A stretch of 64,000 nt of DNA from Oceanibacterium hippocampi (GTDB lineage: Bacteria > Pseudomonadota > Alphaproteobacteria > Sneathiellales > Sneathiellaceae), in NCBI RefSeq assembly GCF_900172325.1, contig NZ_FWFR01000002.1, forward strand, positions 620,001 through 684,000, in the 5' to 3' direction. Shown here piece by piece: positions 43,448 to 51,677 of the stretch. The notes beneath the pieces were generated by a model. It worked only from the letters and a program-made list of their open reading frames with translations. It did not search any database and was not told where the DNA came from. The stretch's first letter is position 1. Each line of letters opens with the position of its first letter. A program made the position numbers and the translations under genes.

Positions 43448-45123
43448 GCCGGCACCGATTCCCTGGCCGGGGCCTTCTGCGGCACCGGCGGGCCGGCGAA
43501 GGCGACCTTGAACGGGCCAACGGCAATCATGTCGATCTCGACCATCGCCGGACCCGGCAGGGCGATCGCGGCGGCCATCGCGTCGGGAAAGTCATCCAGG
43601 TCGCGAACCACCGTGTGGGCGAGCCCCATGGCCGCCGACAGCGCGCCGAAATCGGGCGCCAGCGGATCGGCGAAATAGCGCCGGCCGCCGTAGTGAACGT
43701 CCTGGATGTTGCGGATGACGCCGTAGCCCTGGTCGTTCATCAGCAGGAAGACCACGTCCGCGCGTTCCTGCACGGCGGTCATCAGTTCGCCGAGCGAGAG
43801 CGCGAAACCGCCGTCGCCGACTAGCGTGACGGTCTTGCGGCCCTGGGCACCCGCCGCCACGGCGGCGCCGATGCCCATCGGCGTGCCCTGCCCGATGCCG
43901 CCGCCCAGCGCATGCACGCCGTCGCGCGGCCCGAAGATGCGCAGCAGGCGATTGCCCCAGGTGCTGTTCGAGATCGTCACGTCACGAACCCAGACCGCGT
44001 CGCGCGGCATCACCGCCTGCAACTGGTCGATCAGCCGGCCATAAGGACCGAGATTGTCACGCAGCGCGGTGACCGCCGTCTCGCGCGCCGTCGCCAGATC
44101 GTCGGCGAAGGCCGGATCGATCGCCATGCGGCCGGCGACCCGGTCGGCCAGGGCATCGAGGATGTCGGCGGCATCGCCATGCACGAAGCCGTCGCCCACG
44201 TAGGACCGGCCCTCGGTGCGCGGATCGGCATCGGCGAGCCAGAGCGGACGCGGCAATTCCATCTTGTAGTTCCGCGTTTCGTTGCCCCGCAGGCGGGAGC
44301 CCGCGACCAGCATGAAATCGCAGGTCCGGTACAAGGCCTCGACCGCCGGCACCATGTTGACCGCACCGAGGCTGAGCGGATGATCCTCCGGCACGATACC
44401 CCGGCCGTTGGTGCTGGTGACGACGCCGATCCCCATCGAGACGAGCCGCTCCGCGCCGACGGTCGCGCCACGGGCGCCGCCACCGAGCCAGAGCAGCGGG
44501 CGGCGGGCCTTGACCAGCGCCGCGGCGAGCGCGTCAAGCGCCACCTCGGACGGGCGCGCCGTCACCGGCGGGATCGGCGCGAGGTCGTCGGGAATCGTCA
44601 CCGCGGCCTTCTGGATGTCGATCGGGATCTCGATGCTGACCGGGCCGGCCGGCGGGGTAAGCGCGATCCGTGCGGCCTCGCGCAACACGCCGAGCGCGGT
44701 TTCCGGCGACCAGACCCGGAAGCTCGCCTTTGAAACAGCTTCAAGCAAGCGCGGCTGGTCCGGCGCCTCGTGGATATAGCCCCGGTCCCGGTCCAGGTAG
44801 GGACTGTCGATCTGGCCGGTCAGGTGCAGGACCGGGCTGCCCGCGGTCAGCGCCTCGACCATCGCACCGGCGGCATTGCCGCAGGCGGTGCCGGTGCTGG
44901 TGAAGGCGGCCGTGAGCCCGCCCCGGACGCGTGCGGCGGCATCCGCCATGTTGACCGCGCCGGCCTCGCCGCGCGCGAGGACGTAGCGGATATTCCCGCG
45001 ACGACCGATCGCGTCGAGCATCGGCATGTTGTGGATGGAGATGACCCCGAAGGTCTCCTCGACACCGGCCGCTTCGAGAAACGCGGCGACCAGATCGCCG
45101 ACGGTGGTTTTCACTTCAGGCAT
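43444..45123 (-). CDS. Thiamine-diphosphate-dependent decarboxylase/synthase
   Basis: A 559-residue ThDP enzyme of the acetolactate-synthase/benzoylformate-decarboxylase superfamily. The Pyr domain has the cofactor-activating Glu53 (RGEAGAVNMADAAA). The middle domain includes PVSIEIPIDIQKAAV and RPLLWLGGGARG. The PP domain has LVGDGGFALSLGELMTA with the ND of LLMNDQGYG ending the Mg-ThDP motif. It likely decarboxylates a 2-oxo acid to an aldehyde for the neighbouring ALDH. The frame extends to 45216, but ATG 45123 is preceded by AGGAGG and overlaps the degenerate SDR stop. Confidence 0.88.
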   Translation of the reverse strand: MPEVKTTVGDLVAAFLEAAGVEETFGVISIHNMPMLDAIGRRGNIRYVLARGEAGAVNMADAAARVRGGLTAAFTSTGTACGNAAGAMVEALTAGSPVLHLTGQIDSPYLDRDRGYIHEAPDQPRLLEAVSKASFRVWSPETALGVLREAARIALTPPAGPVSIEIPIDIQKAAVTIPDDLAPIPPVTARPSEVALDALAAALVKARRPLLWLGGGARGATVGAERLVSMGIGVVTSTNGRGIVPEDHPLSLGAVNMVPAVEALYRTCDFMLVAGSRLRGNETRNYKMELPRPLWLADADPRTEGRSYVGDGFVHGDAADILDALADRVAGRMAIDPAFADDLATARETAVTALRDNLGPYGRLIDQLQAVMPRDAVWVRDVTISNSTWGNRLLRIFGPRDGVHALGGGIGQGTPMGIGAAVAAGAQGRKTVTLVGDGGFALSLGELMTAVQERADVVFLLMNDQGYGVIRNIQDVHYGGRRYFADPLAPDFGALSAAMGLAHTVVRDLDDFPDAMAAAIALPGPAMVEIDMIAVGPFKVAFAGPPVPQKAPARESVPA

Positions 45124-45901
45124 GACGCGACACCCCTCCTGATACCTCCAGCGCCGCGCCGGTGATGTAGGACGCGGCCGGTGAAGCGAGAAAGACAACG
45201 GCACGGGCCGGCTCATCCGGCTGGCCGAAACGACCCAATGGAACCTTGCGGATGCGGGCCTCGCCCGCGATCCAGTCGTCGAAATCCCGGCCCGGTGCGC
45301 GGGCCGCCTCGAAGCGGCGGCGCCACTGGCCGGAGACGATCACGCCGAGCAGGATCGAATTGACGCGCACGCCCCTGGGCGCGAACTCGACGCTCAGCGA
45401 TTTCACCAGGTTCTGTACGCCGGCGCGCGCCGCCGAGGTGCAGACCATGTGCGGTTCGGGCTGCCGGGACAGCAGCGAGTTGACAACCACAATGCTGCCG
45501 GCCGACGAATTCTCCAGCGCCGGCAGGAAGGCCCGGGTCGGGCGGATCACGCTGAAGAACTTGAGATGCAGTTCCTCTTCCCAGGCCGCGTCGCCGGTAT
45601 CGGCGAAGGTCGATACGCGACCCTGCCCGGCATTGTTGATCAGCATGTCGACCGCGCCGAAACGGTCGACAACCGCGGCGCGGAAGGCGCCGACCTGACC
45701 CTCGTCCAGCACGTCGCAACGCATGGCCAGCAGACGGTCGTCGAATCCGAGCGTTGCCGCGGCCGCATCCAGCCGGCCACCGTCGCGGCCACAGATGGCG
45801 ACCCTGGCGCCTTCGCCGAGCAGGATGCGGGCCGCTTCCAGCCCGATGCCGGAGGTTCCCCCGGTCACGACCGCCACGCGGTCCTTCAGACCCAGATCCA
45901 T
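45116..45901 (-). CDS. SDR-family protein lacking the catalytic Tyr and Lys
   Basis: A 261-residue short-chain dehydrogenase by fold: VAVVTGGTSGIGLEAARIL binds the cofactor, LINNAGQG is at 88-95, and Ser142 is in place (VVVNSLLS). The YxxxK motif is absent. The expected positions read CTSAARAG, with Thr155 and Arg159 instead of Tyr and Lys. The C-terminal NSILLGVIVSGQWRRRFEA replaces the usual PG motif region. The rest is well preserved, so it is a real gene of a divergent SDR subgroup, perhaps catalysing another reaction or serving as a binding subunit. It overlaps the ThDP gene by eight bases. Confidence 0.85.
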   Translation of the reverse strand: MDLGLKDRVAVVTGGTSGIGLEAARILLGEGARVAICGRDGGRLDAAAATLGFDDRLLAMRCDVLDEGQVGAFRAAVVDRFGAVDMLINNAGQGRVSTFADTGDAAWEEELHLKFFSVIRPTRAFLPALENSSAGSIVVVNSLLSRQPEPHMVCTSAARAGVQNLVKSLSVEFAPRGVRVNSILLGVIVSGQWRRRFEAARAPGRDFDDWIAGEARIRKVPLGRFGQPDEPARAVVFLASPAASYITGAALEVSGGVSRHA

Positions 45902-45925
45902 CGCGTCAGCCTTTCCCGGCGGCGG

Positions 45926-46762
45926 TCATGAGCCCGCCGCCCGCTGTTCCAGCGCCGCCGGCCGGAAGCCCAGCCAGGCCGAGATTTCCCGTGCGCTCTC
46001 GAGGACCCGGTCCTTGATGACCCCGTCAAGCTCGTCGAGCGGGATGTAGCTGCCGGGACTGGAGATATTGATCGCCGCGACGATCCGCCCGGATGCATCG
46101 CGAACCGGCGCCGCGACCGACGCCACACCGCGTTCGAAGGCGAAACGGCTGACGACGTAACCGCGGTTGCGATCCTGCTCGACGATATCCAGCAGTTCCG
46201 GGACCGTGCCGGGCGTGAACTCGGTAAATCGTTCCAGAGCCACGCCGGCATACAGGTTCACGATATCGCTGTCGTTCAGGGCGCCGAGCAGGACGCGCCC
46301 CATCGACGTCGCATGGGCCTGGAAGCGGGTCCCGACATGGACGTTGCTGGCAAGCTGGGCCTGCGAGGCGACGCGGGCGATATAGACGATCTCGCGGCCT
46401 TCGCGGATCGCCATGTGGGCCGCCGCGCCGGTCGCGTCGCGAAGCGCGGTCAGGTGCGGGCGGGCGACCTCGACCAGGTCCATGGAGGCGAGATATTCGA
46501 ACCCGAGCGTCAGGATGCGTGATCCGAGCGCATAGCTCTTGCCGCCGACAACCCGCTGCAGATAGCCCATGCGCTCCAGTGTCACCGCCAGCCGGAACAC
46601 GGTCGAGCGTGGCAGCGCGAGCTCGCGCCCGAGATCGGCGAGGGTCATTTCCCGCCGGTCGCGGCTGAAACATTCGAGAAGCCGGAGACCCCGCTCGAGA
46701 CCGGGCACGACATAGCGTTCGGTATCGGCGGCGGCCGCCTTTTCATCGGCTTCGCTGCTCAT
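45926..46762 (-). CDS. IclR-family transcriptional regulator (within the operon)
   Basis: The 278-residue protein has an N-terminal winged helix (GLRLLECFSRDRREMTLADLGRELALPRSTVFRLAVTLERMG) and the IclR effector domain with RDATGAAAHMAIREGREIVYIARV and VSRFAFERGVASVAAPVRDASGRIVAAINISS. IclR regulators commonly control aromatic and 2-oxo-acid catabolism. It overlaps the hydrolase gene by four bases and is therefore made with the enzymes it should regulate. The palindrome GTTTCATATATGAAAC before the first gene is its likely target. Confidence 0.9.
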   Translation of the reverse strand: MSSEADEKAAAADTERYVVPGLERGLRLLECFSRDRREMTLADLGRELALPRSTVFRLAVTLERMGYLQRVVGGKSYALGSRILTLGFEYLASMDLVEVARPHLTALRDATGAAAHMAIREGREIVYIARVASQAQLASNVHVGTRFQAHATSMGRVLLGALNDSDIVNLYAGVALERFTEFTPGTVPELLDIVEQDRNRGYVVSRFAFERGVASVAAPVRDASGRIVAAINISSPGSYIPLDELDGVIKDRVLESAREISAWLGFRPAALEQRAAGS

Positions 46763-47571
46763 CGGTTCCTCCTCAGGAAGCGCCTCAGCGCCTCGTTGTA
46801 GCGTTCCGGCACTTCCGCGTAGCTCGGATGGCCAACTTCGCCGAGATCGACATAATCGGCCCCGGGCAGTCGCGCCGCGACGTCGCGGCAGCGCGCTTCC
46901 GGCGTGATCGGGTCGGCCGTCCCGGCCATCACCCGGATCGGCAGGTCGAGACCGGCGAGATCGGCCAGCAGATCGCCCCGGGCGAGCAGATGATTGGCGG
47001 CGCGGTAGCCCTCGGGGCGGATTTCTCCCATGACGCGACGCGTCAGGTCGATAACCTCCGGCGCCGCGTGCGGACCGCAGGTCCGCGCTGCGCGCTTCTC
47101 CGCCAGGCCCTTGGGCCCGAGCGTTTCCAGGTCGCGGACCCGGGCCGCGGCCCCCTCCGGCAGTGGCGCGTCGGCCGCGGCGCCGAATCCGACCGCCGGG
47201 TGCGAGAGCACGAGCCGGCCGATCCGGGCGGGATGGCGGCGGGCGAAGGCGGCGGCGACAAGCGCGCCGAAGGAATGGCCGACGACGTCAGCGGTCGCGA
47301 TCCCGAGCGCGTCGAGCGCGGCCGCCAGGTGATCGGCGTAATCCGCCGGCGCCGGCCGCGCGTTGGCCAGCGGATCGGACCGGCCATAGCCCGGCGCATC
47401 CCAGGCGATGACCCGGTGATCGGCGCCGAGCGCGGCAAGCTGGTGGATCCAGGAACCACTGTTCGAGCCGATCCCGTGCAGCAGCACCAGCGCCGGCCCT
47501 GTGCCCGCCTCGCGATAGCTGAGCGCCAGGTCGCCGACCGCGACGGTTTTCCGGGGATGGGCTTCGCTCAC
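46759..47571 (-). CDS. Alpha/beta-hydrolase
   Basis: A 270-residue hydrolase close in design to 3-oxoadipate enol-lactonase and meta-cleavage-product hydrolases. Motifs are VLLHGIGSNSGSW for the oxyanion hole, VVGHSFGALVAAAFA with the nucleophile Ser, an Asp near MAGTADPITPE and the catalytic His in EVGHPSYAEVPE. In this operon it may hydrolyse a ring-cleavage product or lactone made downstream of the VOC dioxygenase. It overlaps the IclR gene and follows an SDR gene by ten bases. Confidence 0.88.
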   Translation of the reverse strand: MSEAHPRKTVAVGDLALSYREAGTGPALVLLHGIGSNSGSWIHQLAALGADHRVIAWDAPGYGRSDPLANARPAPADYADHLAAALDALGIATADVVGHSFGALVAAAFARRHPARIGRLVLSHPAVGFGAAADAPLPEGAAARVRDLETLGPKGLAEKRAARTCGPHAAPEVIDLTRRVMGEIRPEGYRAANHLLARGDLLADLAGLDLPIRVMAGTADPITPEARCRDVAARLPGADYVDLGEVGHPSYAEVPERYNEALRRFLRRNR

Positions 47572-47581
47572 CGTTCCGCCC

Positions 47582-48337
47582 TCAATTGAAAACGAAGCCG
47601 CCGTTGACCGGCAGCGTCTGGCCGGTCACGAAACCGGCCCCGGACCCGAGCAGGTAGAGCACCGCGCCGATCACGTCATCGGCATACTGCGGTCGCGGGA
47701 TCGCCCGCCCGGTCTCGTAAAGGCGATGGCGCTCCTCCGGGACATATTCGGTGGCCTCGACGCGCACCAGCCCGGGCGCGACCGCGTTGACCGTGATCCC
47801 GTCGCCGCCCATCTCGCGGGCCAATGAGCGCGTCATCGAGATGATCGCGCCCTTGCTGCTGACATAGGACAACAGCCGGGGCGCGCCCCAAAGCGCGGTA
47901 TCGCTGGCCAGGTTGACCACCCGGCCGCCCGACGACTTGCGGAGCCAGGGCGCGAAGGCCTTCACCGCCAGCCAGGTGCCCCGGACATTGACGGACATGA
48001 CCCGGTCCCAGGTCTCGATATCGATTTCCTCGAAGGTCTTGCCGCCGATACCGGTCGCGATGGCGCCGTTGTTCACCAGCCCGTCAACCCGGCCGTAGCG
48101 CGCCCCGACTTCGCCCGCCAGCGCCTCGATCGAGGCCGGGTCGCCGAGATCGAGCGGCAGGAAGCAGGCCTCGTGACCCGCCTCGACGAGCGCGGCGGCC
48201 GAGGCCTCGCCCCATTCCCGATTGATCTCGGCAATGACGACGGCCTCGGCGCCCGCCCCGGCGGCAGCCTCGGCGAACGCCCTGCCAAGGCCCCGGCCGG
48301 CGCCGGTGACAACGATGATGCGTCCGGAAAGCGGCAT
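47582..48337 (-). CDS. SDR-family oxidoreductase (intact catalytic site)
   Basis: A 251-residue short-chain dehydrogenase with TGAGRGLGRAFAEAA at the N-terminus, NNGAI at 89-93, and catalytic Ser145, Tyr158 and Lys162. The end reads FVTGQTLPVNGGFVF, the standard C-terminal motif. ATG 48337 lies eight bases after the cupin stop; longer frames upstream run through the cupin gene. It presumably oxidises or reduces an alcohol/ketone or a cis-dihydrodiol formed by the Rieske oxygenase. A dihydrodiol dehydrogenase role would fit, but is only inferred. Confidence 0.88.
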   Translation of the reverse strand: MPLSGRIIVVTGAGRGLGRAFAEAAAGAGAEAVVIAEINREWGEASAAALVEAGHEACFLPLDLGDPASIEALAGEVGARYGRVDGLVNNGAIATGIGGKTFEEIDIETWDRVMSVNVRGTWLAVKAFAPWLRKSSGGRVVNLASDTALWGAPRLLSYVSSKGAIISMTRSLAREMGGDGITVNAVAPGLVRVEATEYVPEERHRLYETGRAIPRPQYADDVIGAVLYLLGSGAGFVTGQTLPVNGGFVFN

Positions 48338-48345
48338 GGCGGTCG

Positions 48346-48957
48346 TCAGCTCGCCTTGCTCAGTTTCTCCGACTCGGCGGCGGCCGCGATCTCGCGACGG
48401 CGCTTGCGGAGTTCCATCAGCGGATGCCCGTCCGGATAGTCGGGCACGATCGGCTTCGAGGTGCCGAGCATGACGCACATCAGGGCCTCTTCCTGGCCCT
48501 CGTTGCGAAGCCCGCGATAGACGCCGGGCGGCACCGAGATCAGGTCGCGCGAGGTCAGCACGGTCTCGGCCGTCTCGCCGTCGAGTTCGAAGAACAGCCG
48601 GAGCTTCTCGGCCTTGAGCACGAAGAAGACTTCCTCGGCATCGTGATGGACATGCAGCGGGCCCTCGCAGCCGGCCGGCAGGATCATCGTCGAGAACGTG
48701 AAATGCTCCGACGGGACGGTGCCGCTGTCGCTGGCCACGCCGGTCGCGCCGGTGCCCATGTAGCGGCACTGGGCGCGCTTGTATTTCGGGTCGAAGTCGG
48801 CCTGGAACTTGAGCGCGTTCCAGTCGTAGGTCCGGCTCTCGAAACGGGCCACGCGGCTCTTCTCGATCCACTCGCCGAGGCTGCGGTCGGCCGGCTTTTC
48901 CCAGCTCGGCAGCATCTGGCCCGCCTGTTCGACGATCTTTTCCTTGCGCTTGCTCAT
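48346..48957 (-). CDS. Cupin-domain protein
   Basis: A 203-residue single-cupin protein. The metal-binding motif is LHVHHDAEEVFFVLKAEK, with His102, His104 and a Glu at 108-109, and a second motif around SVPPGVYRGLRNEG, where the usual fourth ligand His is replaced by Tyr-Arg. N- and C-terminal extensions are charged and helical. Such proteins can be dioxygenases, isomerases or binding proteins; no function is clear. It is placed between the ABC permease gene (25 bases) and an SDR gene (8 bases). Confidence 0.83.
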   Translation of the reverse strand: MSKRKEKIVEQAGQMLPSWEKPADRSLGEWIEKSRVARFESRTYDWNALKFQADFDPKYKRAQCRYMGTGATGVASDSGTVPSEHFTFSTMILPAGCEGPLHVHHDAEEVFFVLKAEKLRLFFELDGETAETVLTSRDLISVPPGVYRGLRNEGQEEALMCVMLGTSKPIVPDYPDGHPLMELRKRRREIAAAAESEKLSKAS

Positions 48958-48982
48958 CTTTCGATTCCTCCGTGAAATCAGC

Positions 48983-49777
48983 TCAGCCGTCGGCGCGGAC
49001 GCGCGCGGGCATGTAATGCAGGACCCGGCGTTCGGCGAGAACGATGAGCCCGTAGAGAACGATGCCGATCAGGGTCAGCAGAATGATCGCCACGAAAACC
49101 ATCGCGGTGTTGCCGGCGCCCTCGCCGAACGAGAGCAGGTAGCCGAGTCCGGTATTGCCGCCGACCAGTTCGCCGACCACGACCCCGATCACCGCGAGCG
49201 TCGCGGCGATGCGAAGACCGGCGAAGAAAGGCGGCAGCGAGGCGGGAAACTCGATCTTCCAGAAGACCTGCAGACGGCTCGCCGTGAACGCCCGCGCGAG
49301 CCGGGTGATGTCCGGATCGATCGAGCGTACGGCGCCGAGCACGTTGATCATCACCGGGAAGAAGACGATCAGCACCGCGACCAGGATCTTCGGATAGACG
49401 GTGTAGCCGAACCAGATGATGAACAGCGGCGCGAACGCCACCTTCGGCGCGATCTGCAGCGCCAGGATATAGGGCGACAGCAGGAATTCGGCGGTCGGCG
49501 ACATGCCGAGGATGAAGCCCACCACCATCCCGAGAAGCACGCCCAGGACCAGCCCGGCAACGACCTGCCCCGCGGTGATCGCGGTATGGAACAGCAGGTT
49601 CTCGTTGCCGGACATGTAGATGAACTCGCTCCACACCTTCGACGCCGGCGGAATGATGAAGGCCGGGATGCCGAACAGGGTCGGTCCCCATTCCCAGAGG
49701 GCAAGGAAGGCACAGAACAGGAGAACACTGCCTGCCAGCATCCGCTGGGTCGAGGATTCGATCGAGAGGGAGTCCAT
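48983..49777 (-). CDS. ABC importer permease (SsuC/TauC type)
   Basis: A 264-residue inner-membrane permease of the nitrate/sulfonate/taurine group with about six helices. The periplasmic FGIPAFIIPPASKVWSEF and the cytosolic EAA-type loop DPDITRLARAFTASRLQVFWKIEFPASLPPFFAGLR are family marks, followed by GVVVGELVGGNTGLGYLL. It works with the binding protein upstream and the ATPase two genes upstream. Substrates of this group include sulfonates, aromatic acids and pyrimidine precursors; here an aromatic acid is likely from context. Confidence 0.9.
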   Translation of the reverse strand: MDSLSIESSTQRMLAGSVLLFCAFLALWEWGPTLFGIPAFIIPPASKVWSEFIYMSGNENLLFHTAITAGQVVAGLVLGVLLGMVVGFILGMSPTAEFLLSPYILALQIAPKVAFAPLFIIWFGYTVYPKILVAVLIVFFPVMINVLGAVRSIDPDITRLARAFTASRLQVFWKIEFPASLPPFFAGLRIAATLAVIGVVVGELVGGNTGLGYLLSFGEGAGNTAMVFVAIILLTLIGIVLYGLIVLAERRVLHYMPARVRADG

Positions 49778-49816
49778 CGCGTCTACTCCTGGATCGGGTT
49801 TGCGCGGTTCAGCGGA

Positions 49817-50803
49817 TCACTGGACGAACTGGTTGGTATAGAGCTCGTCGACCGGCGTGCGGGTGCGGACGATGCCCTGCTCCAGGTAGAATTCCTGGAG
49901 CGCGGTGAGGCGCTCCACGTCCATCAGGCCGAGCGTCTCCTGGCCGCTGTAGACATATTTCGTGAACATCCGGAAGATCTCCGCCATGTCCTTCTCCTTG
50001 CCCTTGTTCTGGGGCACGGCCTTGACATAGTCGACGGCGGCGCCGTCCGGATCGTCCATGATGTCCTTCATGCCCTTGAGCGTCGCGCGGACGAGCTTGC
50101 GGACGAGCTCGGGATTGTTCTCGATGGTCTCGTCGGCGACGATGATCGCCTGCGCCATGCTCTTGAAATACTCGTCGGACGGGATGACCTTGATCCCTTC
50201 CATGCCCGACTGCATCGCGTAATAGGTCCAGTCCGGAACCGAGGCCATCGCGTCGGACTCGCCGGCGACGAACAGCTTCCAGATATTGACCGGGCCGACC
50301 GCCTGGGCGTTCACGTCGTCCTTGCCGAGCCCCTGCGAGGCCAGCACGCCGAGCAGCGCGTAGAAGGTGGTGTCCTGATAGGCCATCGCGGTGATGGTCT
50401 TGCCCTTGAGATCGGCCGGGGTCTCGATGTCGCGCTTGGTGTTGACCACGAGCTGCATCAACGAGCGTCCGCCGAGCACCGCGACCGCCTTGACCGGCAC
50501 GCCGTTGGCGCGGACGAGGATCGGCGTGTCGCCGATCGCGCCGCCGACGACCGCATTGCCGGCGCCGACCTGCTTGGCCACATCGACGCCGCCCTTGGCG
50601 ACCTGGAAGGTGACGTTCAGGCCCTCGTCGTCATAGTAGCCGCGCTCCTTCGCCAGCATCCACGGCGAGAAGGCAGGCAGGAAGCCCGGCGCGGGCAGCA
50701 GATAGGTGATGTCTTCCGCCGCTTCCGCCTGCGGGGTCGCGAAGGCGCCGAGGGCCGCGGCGCCGACGAGGCCCGCGATCAGAAATTTGCGAATGTTTTT
50801 CAT
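49817..50803 (-). CDS. ABC importer solute-binding protein (NMT1/SsuA type)
   Basis: A periplasmic binding protein of 328 residues. Signal peptide is IRKFLIAGLVGAAALGAFA with cleavage near AEAAED. The mature domain has FSPWMLAKERGYYDDEGLNV, GDTPILVRANGVPVKAV and LKGKTITAMAYQDTTFY, as in NMT1/THI5-like proteins. ATG 50803 follows GGGAA; the frame's earlier methionine at 50845 would extend past the signal peptide. It delivers the substrate to the SsuC-type permease whose gene follows 39 bases later. Confidence 0.9.
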   Translation of the reverse strand: MKNIRKFLIAGLVGAAALGAFATPQAEAAEDITYLLPAPGFLPAFSPWMLAKERGYYDDEGLNVTFQVAKGGVDVAKQVGAGNAVVGGAIGDTPILVRANGVPVKAVAVLGGRSLMQLVVNTKRDIETPADLKGKTITAMAYQDTTFYALLGVLASQGLGKDDVNAQAVGPVNIWKLFVAGESDAMASVPDWTYYAMQSGMEGIKVIPSDEYFKSMAQAIIVADETIENNPELVRKLVRATLKGMKDIMDDPDGAAVDYVKAVPQNKGKEKDMAEIFRMFTKYVYSGQETLGLMDVERLTALQEFYLEQGIVRTRTPVDELYTNQFVQ

Positions 50804-50841
50804 GACGTTTCCCTGTTGTCTCCCGTTTCCGTGCCTCGGCT

Positions 50842-51630
50842 TCATGCCTCGGCGGCCTCTCCGATATGCAGCAGGTCCATCAGCGCCGCGACGTAGCCGC
50901 CGACGCGTTCGTGTTGCCTGCGCTGCATGGGATTGTCGCGATCGGGGATCTCGACAACGATTTCCTCGATGATCGTGCCCGGCCGCTGGCTCATCACCAG
51001 CACGCGGTCGGAGAGCGCGATCGCCTCGACGAGGTCATGGGTGATGAACAGCGCCGTCTTGCCGGTCTCGGCGAGGGTTTTGCCGAGGTCCTGCTGCAGG
51101 ACCATCTTGGTCTGCGCGTCGAGCGCCGAGAACGGCTCGTCCATCAGCAGCACCGACGGATCGACGGCGAGCGTGCGGGCGAGCGCGGCGCGCTGGCGCA
51201 TGCCGCCCGACAACTCGTGCGGATAGCTGTTCACGAAGCCACCGAGGTGGCATTTCTCGAGCAGTTCGATCGCCCGCGCCTTGCTCTCGGCGGTCACCAG
51301 CTTCTGGATCTCGAGGCCGAGCTCGACATTCTCGCGGATCGTCCGCCAGGGCAGCAGCAGGTCCTTCTGCAACATGAAGGCGACATGCGAGATCGGCCGC
51401 GTCACCCGCTCGCCATCGACGTAGATCTCGCCCGTCGTCGCCGGATCGAGGCCGGAGCCGAGATTGAGGCAGGTGCTCTTGCCGCAGCCGGAGGGGCCGA
51501 TGATCGAGACGACCTCGCCTTCGGCGACCTGGAAGCTGACGTCGGAGATCGCCGTCACTTCCGTGCTGCCGCGATGGCTGGCGCGGAAGATCTTGGTGAC
51601 GTTCCTGAATTCGAGTGCCTGCCTGGTCAT
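50842..51630 (-). CDS. ABC importer ATPase (SsuB/TauB type)
   Basis: A 262-residue ATPase with Walker A IIGPSGCGKSTCL, the Q-loop region AFMLQKDLLLPWRTIREN, signature LSGGMRQRAALA and Walker B VLLMDEPFSALDAQ, all diagnostic of the nitrate/sulfonate group. I start it at ATG 51630, preceded by AGGGG. ATG 51678, which overlaps the VOC gene stop, would add a 16-residue low-complexity leader and remains possible. The three importer genes lie inside the catabolic operon, so uptake and degradation are co-regulated. Confidence 0.9.
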   Translation of the reverse strand: MTRQALEFRNVTKIFRASHRGSTEVTAISDVSFQVAEGEVVSIIGPSGCGKSTCLNLGSGLDPATTGEIYVDGERVTRPISHVAFMLQKDLLLPWRTIRENVELGLEIQKLVTAESKARAIELLEKCHLGGFVNSYPHELSGGMRQRAALARTLAVDPSVLLMDEPFSALDAQTKMVLQQDLGKTLAETGKTALFITHDLVEAIALSDRVLVMSQRPGTIIEEIVVEIPDRDNPMQRRQHERVGGYVAALMDLLHIGEAAEA

Positions 51631-51677
51631 GACCCGCCCCTGTCCTGCCGAACTCCCGGTTTCCGCCGTCCTCGCCA

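Noticed and set aside
48944-50896. 650-codon rightward frame
   Set aside because: Antisense of the ABC permease and binding-protein genes of the catabolic operon.
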